A DNA stretch of 14,979 bases, taken from positions 1 through 14,979 of the forward strand of contig CAYUIQ010000218.1 in NCBI GenBank assembly GCA_964444795.1, in the 5' to 3' direction. Within the stretch, counting starts at the first letter, position 1. Each line of letters starts with the position of its first letter. The position numbers and the translations under genes were made by a program. Source of the stretch: JABMRP01 sp964444795. GTDB taxonomy: Bacteria; Planctomycetota; Planctomycetia; Pirellulales; Thermoguttaceae. Below the pieces are notes generated by a model that was not told the origin of the DNA, did not search any database, and saw nothing but the letters and a program-made list of their open reading frames with translations. Below are positions 1 to 8,273 of this stretch, piece by piece.

Positions 1-44
1 CTCCGAGGCCGTCGGAGAGGTTGGTTGTGTCGACGGCCTCGGAG
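1..44. repeat. perfect 14-bp inverted repeat (hairpin) upstream of the DUF1559 gene
   Basis: Positions 1-14 (CTCCGAGGCCGTCG) are the exact reverse complement of 31-44, with a 16-nt spacer. The stem is very GC-rich. No T-run follows on the + strand, so it is not a canonical intrinsic terminator. It may end a gene lying left of the window, or act as an operator, because its right arm overlaps the -35 position of the candidate promoter at 30-58. The structure is certain; the role is open. Confidence 0.6.
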
Positions 45-58
45 GGCCATCGTACAAT
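30..58 (+). promoter_or_regulatory. candidate sigma-70-like promoter for the DUF1559 gene
   Basis: TCGACG at 30-35 (4 of 6 to TTGACA) and TACAAT at 53-58 (5 of 6 to TATAAT) are separated by 17 nt. Transcription would start near 65, giving a leader of about 40 nt before the ATG at 107. The -35 hexamer sits within the right arm of the inverted repeat at 1-44, so a repressor or hairpin there could affect it. This is read by eye and is only suggestive. Confidence 0.35.
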
Positions 59-106
59 TCCTCCGGATCTCTTTTCTGACAAAGTCGAACACAGGAGACG
101 CGAACG

Positions 107-2869
107 ATGTGCAAGTGTCAACGAACAGCGGTGAGACGGCTGGCGGTGACCGTGGCTCTGGTTGCCGTCGTGGGGCTCTGTTTTCAGCGACCGGCGGCGG
201 CCCAGTCGGATGAAGAGGTGGCCGGCGTCGTGGCGGTTGGGATGATGCTCACCGGCGGGGGATTGCCGCTGGGAATGCCCCCGGCCGAGCCCGATCCGCT
301 GATGGCCCGGGTCCTGCCCGACGATTGCCTGCTCTACGTCGCCTGGCAAGGCACGGCCAAGCCAAACGCCGACAGCCCGAACCATACGGAAGCCCTGTTG
401 GCCGAACCGGAAATGCAGCACCTCTTCGCCGAAGTGGAACGGGCCGTTGTGAAGTCCATGAAAGGGATGGCCACTCGCACTCGCCCGGGTGACCCGAAGC
501 CGGAAGACATCTTCGCGCTGGCCAAGACTCTGACGACCCGGCCGGTGGTGATCTACGTTACCGAGTTTTTCCCCAGTCGCCAAGGCATTGAAATCGACGC
601 GGGCATCGTGGTCCACGTGGGCGATCAGGCCGATGTGTTTCGGCGCCTGTTGCCGACCTTCGGCGGTCGACCAAAACGGATTTCCGAAGATGGAATCGAG
701 AAGCAACCGCCGCCGGCGCCTGAGGGTTCGTGGCAAACGATCGAGACGGGTCCCGGCGGCCCGCCGGTCCAGTGGACGATCCAAGGCGAGCACCTGATCG
801 TCGGCATCGGTGAAGGCGCCGCCGACGGGATCGTTGCCCGAGCCGAAACCCCGCCGCCGGCGTGGGTCGGCAAACTGCACGAGGAAATCGCCATCGAGCG
901 ACTGGGCAATGTCATTCACGTCAACCAAGTTGCCGAACTGATCCGCACCTTCGCCATCGCCGAGCCCGAGGTTTATCGGGCCCTGCGGGCGATTGGGTTG
1001 TCCGACGTCGAGTCGATCACTTCGGCGACCGGTCTGGACGGGTCGGGCTGCGTCAGCAAACTGCTGATCAAACTGGAAGGCGCGCCGCGGGGAGCGCTAT
1101 CGGTATTCGACGTCGAGCCGCTTGCCAAGGAGGATCTGGCCGTGATCCCCGCCGACGCCACGCTGGCCGCCGCCGTGCGCTTCGATCTGGCCGAGGCGAT
1201 GGACACGCTGCTGGACGTCGTCGGGCGGATCGAGCCGTGGGCGGAAGAGATGATGCTGCGCGACATGGTCCGGGCGGAGAGCGAATTGGGCATCCGCTTT
1301 CGCCGCGATCTGTTCGCCGCGGTGGGCGATACCTGGCGGATCTACAACTCGCCGGGCGAAGGTGGGCTGGTCTTTACCGGAGCCACCGCCGTGGTCGACG
1401 TGCGCGATCACCAGCGGCTCGTCGAAACCAACAAGCGGCTGGTGGAACTCATGCGCCGGGAGTTGCAGCCGCCAGACAGAGGCCCCGCGAACCAACATTC
1501 CTATTACGGGCGCCGCGGTGCGACGATCGAGGAGTTCACTCATCGGGGCCAGACGGTCTATTTCCTCAACGTCATCGGCGAGGAAGTGCCGGTTGCCCCG
1601 GCCTGGTGTATCACCGAGGACGAACTTGTCGGGGCGCTCTTCCCGCAGAACATTCGGACCTATCTCGATCGCAAGGCGGGTGACGGCGAAGACGGCTCGC
1701 TGGCCGACGTGCCGGAAGTGGCCGCGCTGTTTGACGGCGGCAACGCTCCGTTGGGCCTGATTTACACGGATACGCCCGAGTTGTTCCGCATGGCCTATCC
1801 GGTCTTACTCCTCTTCGCGCAAATGGGTTGTTCCGAACTTCAGAGCCAGGGGATCGACATCACCATCGGCGCATTGCCCTCGGCGCCGGTGATCGCCCGG
1901 CATTTGCGACCCGGCCTGTTGGCGATCCGGCAGACCGACGCGGATATAGTCGTGGAAACCCGGCGAACGCTGGCCACCGGCGGGCTCGCCACCGCGGCGC
2001 TGGTTTTGCCGGTGCTGGCCCATAGCGGCCCCGGGGGATTCAGAACTCCCGGCGACGTGCGGTCAAAGAACAACCTCAAACAGATCGCCCTAGCGATGCA
2101 CAACCATCATGCCGTAACGCAACGTTTCCCCGCCAATATCACCGATGAAGACGGCAAGCCGCTGCTGAGTTGGCGGGTCAAGATCCTCCCCTACTTGGAA
2201 CAAAAGCCCCTTTACGACGCCTTGCACCTCGACGAACCGTGGAACAGCCCGCACAACATGCAACTGCTCGGCAGGATTCCGGACGTGTATCGCTCGCAGA
2301 GGGCCGATCTTCCCAAGGGCGGGACGACCTATCTCGGCATGGCCGGTAAGGACGGGGTCTTTTCCGACCCCCAGGGCACGCGGATCGAAGACATTCGCGA
2401 CGGTTCGAGCATGACGATTGCCGTGGTCCAGGCCGCCGACAGTAAGATCGTTCCGTGGACCAAGCCGGAGGACTTCGAGTACGACGAAGACAACCCAATC
2501 GCCGGGCTGGTCAACTCCTGGGACATTCAGTTCAACGCGGCGATGTGCGACGGGTCGGTGCATGCGATCCGCGAGGCGATCAGCCCGCGGGTTCTCAAGG
2601 CCCTGTGTACTCGCGGCGGCGGCGAACCCGTGGATTGGGAGGAGTTCCGAGGGTCCGGGCGTTACCCCCGACGCGGTTATGACGACAAGCCCGCCGGGCG
2701 ACCCGCTTACAGGCCGGATGTCAAGACCGAGACGAGAGTGGATCCGCAGACGTATCGCGAAGATGAAGCGGCCGAGGACTCGCCCCGTTCCTACGCACCG
2801 GCCAAGGAGCCGCCCCGCGTTAGGATCGAGAAAGCACCGGATTCGCCCCCCGGCAGATCCGGGGGCTGA
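107..2869 (+). CDS. secreted DUF1559 (H-X9-DG family) hybrid protein with large N-terminal ectodomain
   Basis: A 920-residue protein starting at ATG 107, with AGGAG at 93-97 (9-nt spacer). Residues 10-32 look like a Sec signal peptide ending in AAA before Q33. Residues about 66-600 form a large extracytoplasmic region with repeated 'IP/LP-x-D-A/C' segments (LPDDCLLYV near 69, IPADATLAA near 347) and a GDTW motif near 407, resembling DUF3352-like regions. A hydrophobic segment at 622-638 leads into the DUF1559 signature SKNNLKQIALAMHNHH (653 on). The domain runs to CDGSVHAI (814-821), followed by a charged, proline-rich tail. Typical DUF1559 proteins begin with a type IV pilin-like N-terminus; here the pseudopilin-like helix is internal, as in a known planctomycete hybrid subtype. 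The family's H-X9-DG histidine is W805. The molecular function is unknown; an envelope or extracellular structural role is inferred. The gene is convergent with the kinase gene, 25 bp away. Confidence 0.88.
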   Translation: MCKCQRTAVRRLAVTVALVAVVGLCFQRPAAAQSDEEVAGVVAVGMMLTGGGLPLGMPPAEPDPLMARVLPDDCLLYVAWQGTAKPNADSPNHTEALLAEPEMQHLFAEVERAVVKSMKGMATRTRPGDPKPEDIFALAKTLTTRPVVIYVTEFFPSRQGIEIDAGIVVHVGDQADVFRRLLPTFGGRPKRISEDGIEKQPPPAPEGSWQTIETGPGGPPVQWTIQGEHLIVGIGEGAADGIVARAETPPPAWVGKLHEEIAIERLGNVIHVNQVAELIRTFAIAEPEVYRALRAIGLSDVESITSATGLDGSGCVSKLLIKLEGAPRGALSVFDVEPLAKEDLAVIPADATLAAAVRFDLAEAMDTLLDVVGRIEPWAEEMMLRDMVRAESELGIRFRRDLFAAVGDTWRIYNSPGEGGLVFTGATAVVDVRDHQRLVETNKRLVELMRRELQPPDRGPANQHSYYGRRGATIEEFTHRGQTVYFLNVIGEEVPVAPAWCITEDELVGALFPQNIRTYLDRKAGDGEDGSLADVPEVAALFDGGNAPLGLIYTDTPELFRMAYPVLLLFAQMGCSELQSQGIDITIGALPSAPVIARHLRPGLLAIRQTDADIVVETRRTLATGGLATAALVLPVLAHSGPGGFRTPGDVRSKNNLKQIALAMHNHHAVTQRFPANITDEDGKPLLSWRVKILPYLEQKPLYDALHLDEPWNSPHNMQLLGRIPDVYRSQRADLPKGGTTYLGMAGKDGVFSDPQGTRIEDIRDGSSMTIAVVQAADSKIVPWTKPEDFEYDEDNPIAGLVNSWDIQFNAAMCDGSVHAIREAISPRVLKALCTRGGGEPVDWEEFRGSGRYPRRGYDDKPAGRPAYRPDVKTETRVDPQTYREDEAAEDSPRSYAPAKEPPRVRIEKAPDSPPGRSGG
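2847..2865. terminator. GC hairpin at the 3' end of the DUF1559 gene, possible terminator element
   Basis: CCCCCGG (2847-2853) pairs with CCGGGGG (2859-2865) around a 5-nt loop, ending one base before the stop codon. It is the only strong stem in the 25-bp junction between the convergent genes. No T-run follows on either strand, so a terminator role is tentative. Confidence 0.25.
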
Positions 2870-2894
2870 TGGGCATTTCCGCGCAAAGCGAGCG

Positions 2895-4985
2895 TCACGG
2901 GGCGGGCAGTTCAACCTCGACGGTGACGGTTTTGCCTTTGCGGGTGACGGTGAGATTGTCGCGCAGCGAGTCGAGCAGATGGATCGCCCGGCTGGCCAGT
3001 TCGCCGACGTCTCTTCGAAGTTCCCGTTGCAGTTCCGGACGTCCTTCTTCGTCGTATGCCCGTTTCAGCGTGGCCAGTCCACGGTTGGCCAACTGCTCGA
3101 ACGACTCGGCCGCGTTGCGGCTGACGCACTGGACCGTCAGTTTGATCCGCGTCGGATTGCCGGCATCGGCGGTGAGCGTGGCCGTTTCGACGAAACCGGC
3201 CAGTTCGGTGATTCGCGACAGCTCCGTAGGCAGATCGTTCCGAAACTCGTGTTCCATTGCAAGTTCGGCTTCCCGCGCCAGATCCTGCCATAGCCGCCGA
3301 TGATCGTCGACCGCGATCACGCCGATGACCTCACGGGAGGCATCGGTCCGGCTAAGAAGCTCGCGGACCGGCCCGGCAGGCTCCTTCGCGTCGAGAATCT
3401 CGCGTAGCATCGGATCGCTGGTGGCCCAAACGAATGTCCGATCGTCGTAGAAGCAAATCAACCCGTCTTCTCTATCCGACCGGTAATAGGTGAAATCGCC
3501 AAACTCGACGATCTCGCCGACCATTTCCACCCGCTCGCGAAAACGCTCCAAGGCGGTCGAATCGGTAAACTGGGCAATGACGGCAACGCTAACGGGAAGC
3601 TCGCTCTCGGAGACGTCGGGCGGGGCCACGAAGAGCGAAACCTGCTCGACCATCAGCGGATTGAACGGCGCGTCCCGCTCGAGTTCCTCGCGAACGTCGT
3701 CGATCAGCAACGGTTCGACCAGCGGCGAGTCGGCAATCTCCCGCGGACGAACGATCACCGCGGCAACGCAATCGGATGGAATTTGATCGAAGTCCAGTGA
3801 GCCGATCCGATCGATCGGCGGAGATTGCCTGGCGTGCCGCAGCAATTTCACGGCCACCAGCGCAGCCACACTGAGCAACACGATCAGCAGGACGACCGGC
3901 CCGATCGACCGCCGTTTTCTTGCCAAGATCGACCGCCGGTGCGGTGCTTTCGCTTCGGGGGTGACGGGAACGGCCTGGGGCAACGCGGTGGTGATTCGGC
4001 GCTTGCGTTCGGCAGGCTTGGCGGCTGGCTCGGGCGGCGCCTCGGTCAAAACCACCGGCGCCGAGTCGGCCAAGATTGCTTGGGACGGTCGCGAAGCCGT
4101 CAAGCTCTCACCCAGCGCAGTGCGGAATTCCTCGACACTCCCGTAGCGCGCCTCGGGGTCTTCGTCAAACGCGCGAAGCAACACGGGACGCAGCGCGTCG
4201 GGAATCCGATCGGAAACGATGATCCGCGGCGATTGGCCGGTGAGCATCTGGTAGATGGTGGCGGCCAGGCTCCACTGATCGCTGCGCTTGCCGGCCTGGC
4301 GAGGGTCGTGCCGGTGTTCCGGGGCCATGAAATCGAGGGTCCCCAGGACCATGCCCGTTTGCGTCTGCCCATGGTCGGCCGTTTCCAGTCGGGCCAGACC
4401 GAAATCGCCGAGCTTCGCCGTGCCACCGGAGGTGAGCAGGATATTGGCCGGTTTGACGTCTCGATGGATGATGCCTTGCCGGTGGGCGGTCGCCAGCGCG
4501 TCGCACACCGGATTGATCAGCTCTATCGCTGCCTCGGGGGCCATTGCCCCGGTCCGTCGCAGCCGCGCGGCCAGACTTTCGCCTTCGACCAGTTCCATGA
4601 CCAGGAACGGCCCCCGGGGGTCGTCGCCAAAATCGTAGACGTGGACCACATTGGGATGATTCAGTGCGGCCACCGCCTGGGCTTCTCGGAGAAAGCGGAC
4701 CATGACCTCCGGCTGCCGGGCCAACTCCTCACGGATTCGTTTCACGGCCACGGGCCGGTTCAGCCGGTGATCCACCGCCCGAAAGACATCTCCCATTCCA
4801 CCGCCGCCGAGACGCTCCTGCAGCTCGTAGCGATGTCCCAAATGATCCGGCGCACCGGCGCCGGCTTGGCCCGGGGTGCCTTCATCGGAATCCGAGCCGG
4901 CGAAAGTCCGCATCCCGTCGAAGCTATCGGCGTCGCGCTTCGGATCAGAGTCCGAGCCCTCGTGTTGGTCGTCGGCGTTGCTCAT
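2895..4985 (-). CDS. membrane-anchored Ser/Thr protein kinase (PknB/Hanks type) with extracytoplasmic domain
   Basis: A 696-residue protein. An acidic N-terminal stretch (1-50) precedes a complete Hanks-type kinase domain at about 53-292: glycine loop LGGGGMGDV (59-67), catalytic lysine in VAVK (K82), HRDVKPAN (174-181), DFG (194-196) and APE (221-223). All catalytic residues are present, and the HRD arginine makes it an RD kinase, so phosphotransfer to Ser/Thr is expected. A Pro/Ala/Lys-rich juxtamembrane linker (295-360) leads to one transmembrane helix (about 361-383), leaving roughly 310 residues outside the cytoplasm. No PASTA, WD40, TPR or other standard sensor repeat is seen. The ectodomain opens with IPSDCVAAVIVRPREIADSP (402-421), which resembles the N-terminal segment of planctomycete DUF1559 hybrids. 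The ATG at 4985 has no clear Shine-Dalgarno sequence. Ligand and substrates are unknown. Confidence 0.93.
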   Translation of the reverse strand: MSNADDQHEGSDSDPKRDADSFDGMRTFAGSDSDEGTPGQAGAGAPDHLGHRYELQERLGGGGMGDVFRAVDHRLNRPVAVKRIREELARQPEVMVRFLREAQAVAALNHPNVVHVYDFGDDPRGPFLVMELVEGESLAARLRRTGAMAPEAAIELINPVCDALATAHRQGIIHRDVKPANILLTSGGTAKLGDFGLARLETADHGQTQTGMVLGTLDFMAPEHRHDPRQAGKRSDQWSLAATIYQMLTGQSPRIIVSDRIPDALRPVLLRAFDEDPEARYGSVEEFRTALGESLTASRPSQAILADSAPVVLTEAPPEPAAKPAERKRRITTALPQAVPVTPEAKAPHRRSILARKRRSIGPVVLLIVLLSVAALVAVKLLRHARQSPPIDRIGSLDFDQIPSDCVAAVIVRPREIADSPLVEPLLIDDVREELERDAPFNPLMVEQVSLFVAPPDVSESELPVSVAVIAQFTDSTALERFRERVEMVGEIVEFGDFTYYRSDREDGLICFYDDRTFVWATSDPMLREILDAKEPAGPVRELLSRTDASREVIGVIAVDDHRRLWQDLAREAELAMEHEFRNDLPTELSRITELAGFVETATLTADAGNPTRIKLTVQCVSRNAAESFEQLANRGLATLKRAYDEEGRPELQRELRRDVGELASRAIHLLDSLRDNLTVTRKGKTVTVEVELPAP

Positions 4986-5133
4986 GGGAAAAGGGGCGCG
5001 AGAGGACGTTTGGGGATGTTTCGTCTGGCGACATTATTGCCAGGCAAACACGACAATGCAAGTCATTGTCGCTCGATTCCCACGCCGTTTGATTCCCGCG
5101 GACGGGACCCAAGCCGGCCACACCCGTTGAGAT

Positions 5134-5171
5134 CCGGTCGCCGCCCCGTGAAAAAGCAGAGCGACGACCGG
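5134..5171 (-). terminator. stem-loop downstream of the peroxidase gene, candidate terminator
   Basis: CCGGTCGCCGC (5134-5144) and GCGACGACCGG (5161-5171) form an 11-bp stem with one mismatch around a 16-nt A-rich loop, starting 14 nt after the peroxidase stop codon. No U-run follows, so this is a structure-only terminator candidate. It lies in the 199-bp gap between the peroxidase and kinase genes, which argues somewhat against simple co-transcription of the two. Confidence 0.35.
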
Positions 5172-5184
5172 TGTTCGGGTGGCG

Positions 5185-6297
5185 CTATTGCGGAAATTCC
5201 GTCGGCGGCTCGATCACGGGCACATCGCCCGTAAGCGCCTTGAGAAACTCGACGAGATTCGCCTCATCCTCGTCGGTCATCCCTTCCTCGCCGACGAGTT
5301 TCAGGAGTTTCGACAGATTGTCGTTCTCGGCACCGCCGCCGGCCATCAACGCCACGGCATCCTCCAAAGTCGCGCCGCTGCCGTCGTGGAAGTACGGTCC
5401 CGTACTGGCGATATCTCGAAGCGTGGGAACACGGAATTTGCCTTTGTCGGAATCCTTCTCCGTCTTGTCAAACCGCCCCAGATCGGGATCCTCTTTATCC
5501 ATGCCGACGCCCGCGTTGTAGAAACCATGGTTGGTGAACAGCGGCGGCGTGTGACAGGTCGAACAATGCTCCATGAACAGATCGTGGCCTTTGGTCTGAG
5601 CCTCGTTGAGTTCCTCACGATCGAAGGCCGAGTTGCCGCTGAGGACAGTCCGCTCAAAAGCGGCGATCGCCTGGGCAAATCCCTTTTCGGTCACGCCGGT
5701 GCCAAACGCCTTCTGGAATAGATCTTCGTAGCCTTGAATCTTCGAGAAGGCCTCGACCACCGCTTCCATGGAACTGCCCATCTCGATGGGATTGCCCACC
5801 GGGCCGACGGCCTGCTCTTCGAGATCCTTGGCCCGCCCGTCCCAAAACTGGCTGGTGGCGTAGGCGGCGTTGATGACCGTCGGGGCGTTGCGACCGCCGA
5901 TCTGCGGGTGGCCCTCGGCGTCCTTGATGCCGGCGCTGGTTGCGAGGTTGTCGGTCCAACCCTTGGCCGGATCGTGACACGTGGCGCAGGAGATCGTGCC
6001 GTCCTTGCTCACTCGCTTGTCGAAGTAGAGCAGCTTGCCCAATTCGACTTTCTCGGGCGTCATCGGATTGTCGGCGGGAACGGGAACCGGGGGGAGCCCC
6101 AACGGCACGGCCGAAGCGGCGACTTTCTCCGGCTCTCCGCTGGCGGGTGTCTCCGAGGGGGAGGGTGTCTTCTGCCCCGGCTCACCGCCTTTTTCGCTGG
6201 ACGACTGGTCTGACGTCGATGGCCCGCATCCCGCGAGCATCAACATCAAGGCGGCCGCAATGGCCGACATCGGTGAAAACCATAGGTCCCATTTCAT
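5185..6297 (-). CDS. di-haem cytochrome c peroxidase / MauG-family lipoprotein
   Basis: A 370-residue protein if started at the ATG at 6297. A TTG at 6300 would add one residue, but the ATG fits AAGGAGG (6306-6312) better at 8-nt spacing. The N-terminus is a lipoprotein signal with lipobox LAGC (cysteine 24), then a low-complexity Ser/Pro/Glu linker to about residue 65. Two haem c motifs are seen, CATCH (104-108) and CSTCH (245-249), in the usual bacterial CcpA/MauG arrangement, along with family hallmarks FWDGRA (about 151-156) and FRVPTLRDI...GPYFHDGS (about 288-307). The family uses two covalent haems either to reduce H2O2 with electrons from small cytochromes or, in MauG, to oxidise protein substrates. 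Lipobox and haem c attachment place it outside the cytoplasmic membrane. No partner such as a cytochrome donor or MauG substrate gene is nearby, so peroxidase and MauG-like roles cannot be separated. Confidence 0.93.
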   Translation of the reverse strand: MKWDLWFSPMSAIAAALMLMLAGCGPSTSDQSSSEKGGEPGQKTPSPSETPASGEPEKVAASAVPLGLPPVPVPADNPMTPEKVELGKLLYFDKRVSKDGTISCATCHDPAKGWTDNLATSAGIKDAEGHPQIGGRNAPTVINAAYATSQFWDGRAKDLEEQAVGPVGNPIEMGSSMEAVVEAFSKIQGYEDLFQKAFGTGVTEKGFAQAIAAFERTVLSGNSAFDREELNEAQTKGHDLFMEHCSTCHTPPLFTNHGFYNAGVGMDKEDPDLGRFDKTEKDSDKGKFRVPTLRDIASTGPYFHDGSGATLEDAVALMAGGGAENDNLSKLLKLVGEEGMTDEDEANLVEFLKALTGDVPVIEPPTEFPQ

Positions 6298-6305
6298 CAA
6301 AGAGC

Positions 6306-6312
6306 CCTCCTT
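6306..6312 (-). promoter_or_regulatory. strong ribosome-binding site of the peroxidase gene
   Basis: On the minus strand this reads AAGGAGG, a near-perfect Shine-Dalgarno. It lies 8 nt before the ATG at 6297 and 5 nt before the TTG at 6300, which favours the ATG. It is the strongest such site in the window. Confidence 0.75.
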
Positions 6313-6417
6313 CTGAGATAGTGGTTGTGCGCCTTGCGCCGAAGTAGAGGAACGACAACGCCCCCGGTCGCGTCGGGGCGGATCGCTAGCTCCGCAGGGG
6401 GGGCGATTATCGGCGCA

Positions 6418-6446
6418 ATTCTACGGCCGAGAGGATCGCAAGGCAA
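6418..6446 (-). promoter_or_regulatory. candidate promoter for the peroxidase gene
   Basis: On the minus strand TTGCCT (6446-6441) and TAGAAT (6423-6418) are separated by 17 nt. They match the sigma-70 hexamers at 4 of 6 and 5 of 6 positions. Transcription would start near 6411, giving a 5' leader of about 114 nt. The remaining gap up to 6530 holds only a weak 7-bp stem (GAAAGCG 6477-6483 with CGCTTTC 6501-6507) downstream of the PilZ gene, with no U-tract. Confidence 0.35.
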
Positions 6447-6530
6447 GTAGATTGCGTGAAGGAAGAATTGGGGGGAGAAAGCGACGTCTGCCCCCTTGCC
6501 CGCTTTCGCCCGAGACTACGCGATACGATT

Positions 6531-7976
6531 CTAGATCTGAATACGTCCGGTGAATCGGCATCCGACCATGTATTCTTTCTTTCCGTCGCACTGGACTTCT
6601 TCGACACGTGCCACGCGGGCCGTGTAGTACCTTTCCGTCGGCTTCTTCCCCAGTTCCACTACCAGAGTCTCGAAGTCGGGTGGAGTCGGGAGGAAGAACG
6701 AGACACCACCGGCGGAGATGTCCCGACATTCCACATTGAAGAACTGTCCCGGTGAGGGCACGGCACATCCGTGCATCGGGGCGATTTTCTGAGGATACCG
6801 ATACGTTCGGCGCGGGCTCTTTCGGCGTTCCTTCCCCGTCTTTTTGTCCACCGCCTGATACGCACCGGCCCGGGCACCAGTCGCTCCCGGAGTCTGCCGA
6901 TCGGTGGTCTCCGACGCGTCGCTATCCCCGGCGGCCTGAAGTTCTTTCAGCTTTCCGAAAGCCCTCTCGCTCTTTTCCTTGACCTGCTGCAATTCCGTCT
7001 CCAGGGCGATCTGGTCGGTTCGATCGACGCCACTGAGTATCGTCAGCCGCCCTCCGCCCTCGTCGATCACCTGCACCGCCCAGGCGACCGTCTTCCGGGT
7101 CCCATCCTTGGCCAAGATCGTTCCCTCGAACTGGCAGGGACTGCCGTCACGCCGGGAACTGCGGAAAATGCCTCGTACCAGGTCCCGCTCCTCGGGTGTC
7201 ACGAGGATGTTCCAGAACTGCTTGCCGACGACCTCCTTCGGATGGAATCGCGTGACTCGCTGGCAGGCCTGATTCATCGTTAGGATCTGACCGTCGTCGT
7301 CGAGCGTCATGACCAGCGAATCGATCGTCTCCAGGACAACCGTGGCACTGCGACGCTCCTGGGCGAGTTCCTCCTCAACCTGAATTCGAGCGATCGAGGA
7401 AGTAAGCAGGTGGGCAATGGTCTCGGTGAAGCGCACGTCGTCGTCGGTGAATTCTCGCTCGGTCTTTCGGTAGATTCCCAGAACGCCGAACGGTCTGCCG
7501 CCCACGTGAAGGGGCACCGTCAACGCGCTGGCCACCCCTTGCTTGCGGAGATGGAGATCGGTAAACCGCTTTTCGGATGCCAGGTTAGGCGACCAGACGG
7601 GACCGGCCGCCGAAAGCGCGTAAGCGGCCATCGAGGTTGCCGGATCGAGCGAACATTTGTGCGGCAGTATGTCGCCCGGTTTATCTTGCCCGTCGTTTGT
7701 CCTCACACACAAACTCAGGGCGGTCATGTTGGCAATCACTTCGCCGACACCGTACAGGTCGGCTTCGAACAGGTCGGCGGGAAGGATCGCCGCGTCCTGC
7801 ATCAGGATGTTCAGCGGCGGTTGAGCGGCCGCCCGCCGACCGAACGCCAGGATTGCCGCTTGCTGTCTCGCGAAGCCATCCGATTCCCCGCTGTCGGCAA
7901 CCATATCGCCCAACATATCGTTCAGTCGGGCAAGCGGATCCGATGATACGCTGCTGGGAGTGCTGATGGTCGTCAT
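6531..7976 (-). CDS. GAF-PAS-PilZ signalling protein (predicted c-di-GMP receptor)
   Basis: A 481-residue cytoplasmic protein from the ATG at 7976. The frame stays open to 8141, but those 55 extra codons look like non-coding leader. Residues about 65-200 form a GAF domain (VASALTVPLHVGGRPFGVLG, 148-167). Residues about 208-325 form a PAS domain with C-terminal PAC-like part (LDDDGQILTMN near 225-235; GVDRTDQIALE near 316-326). A charged helix, probably coiled coil, follows (325-350), then a variable linker. The C-terminus (383-481) is a PilZ domain with an Arg-rich ERRKSPRR start (383-390) and DISAGG (419-424), matching the RxxxR and D/NxSxxG motifs that bind cyclic di-GMP. There is no GGDEF, EAL, kinase or DNA-binding domain, so it should combine small-molecule sensing with c-di-GMP binding and act through protein contacts. 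Partners are unknown. It diverges from the M16 protease gene across 470 bp. Confidence 0.88.
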   Translation of the reverse strand: MTTISTPSSVSSDPLARLNDMLGDMVADSGESDGFARQQAAILAFGRRAAAQPPLNILMQDAAILPADLFEADLYGVGEVIANMTALSLCVRTNDGQDKPGDILPHKCSLDPATSMAAYALSAAGPVWSPNLASEKRFTDLHLRKQGVASALTVPLHVGGRPFGVLGIYRKTEREFTDDDVRFTETIAHLLTSSIARIQVEEELAQERRSATVVLETIDSLVMTLDDDGQILTMNQACQRVTRFHPKEVVGKQFWNILVTPEERDLVRGIFRSSRRDGSPCQFEGTILAKDGTRKTVAWAVQVIDEGGGRLTILSGVDRTDQIALETELQQVKEKSERAFGKLKELQAAGDSDASETTDRQTPGATGARAGAYQAVDKKTGKERRKSPRRTYRYPQKIAPMHGCAVPSPGQFFNVECRDISAGGVSFFLPTPPDFETLVVELGKKPTERYYTARVARVEEVQCDGKKEYMVGCRFTGRIQI

Positions 7977-8273
7977 GTCTGTGGACTCTTCGGGGCGCGA
8001 TTCCCGCACGTCAGATAAAATATAGGACTTTTTCCGGCCACGGTACGGCGAAACCCGCCATGAATGCCGAGTGGCGTAGCCTTCCCGGGGGGGGTAACGG
8101 CTTGGCTTCGGGATATGCCCCCTCTGCGGATAGTGCTTCATGGGTTCGAGGAGTGGCGATCGAGGGCTGAATTCTTCACTCGCACGCTACGGCCGTGTGG
8201 GCCGCGCGGAACTGGAAGCTCTAGGTTGAATGCGGTACGGATGGCACGGCCGTGGCTCCTCGTTTTCGCAAGA

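Noticed and set aside
2090..2914. Long minus-strand open frame opposite the DUF1559 gene
   Set aside because: It lies wholly within the DUF1559 coding region; its translation is low-complexity Arg/Gly/Pro-rich text with no domain, as expected opposite a GC-rich gene.
3825..5234. 469-codon plus-strand open frame opposite the kinase gene
   Set aside because: The opposite strand encodes a kinase with every catalytic motif intact; this frame is its antisense shadow.
7977..8141. 55-codon N-terminal extension of the GAF-PAS-PilZ protein
   Set aside because: The frame is open, but the sequence is Arg/Tyr/Pro-rich without domain features and includes an AT-rich promoter-like stretch; the ATG at 7976 fits the family better.
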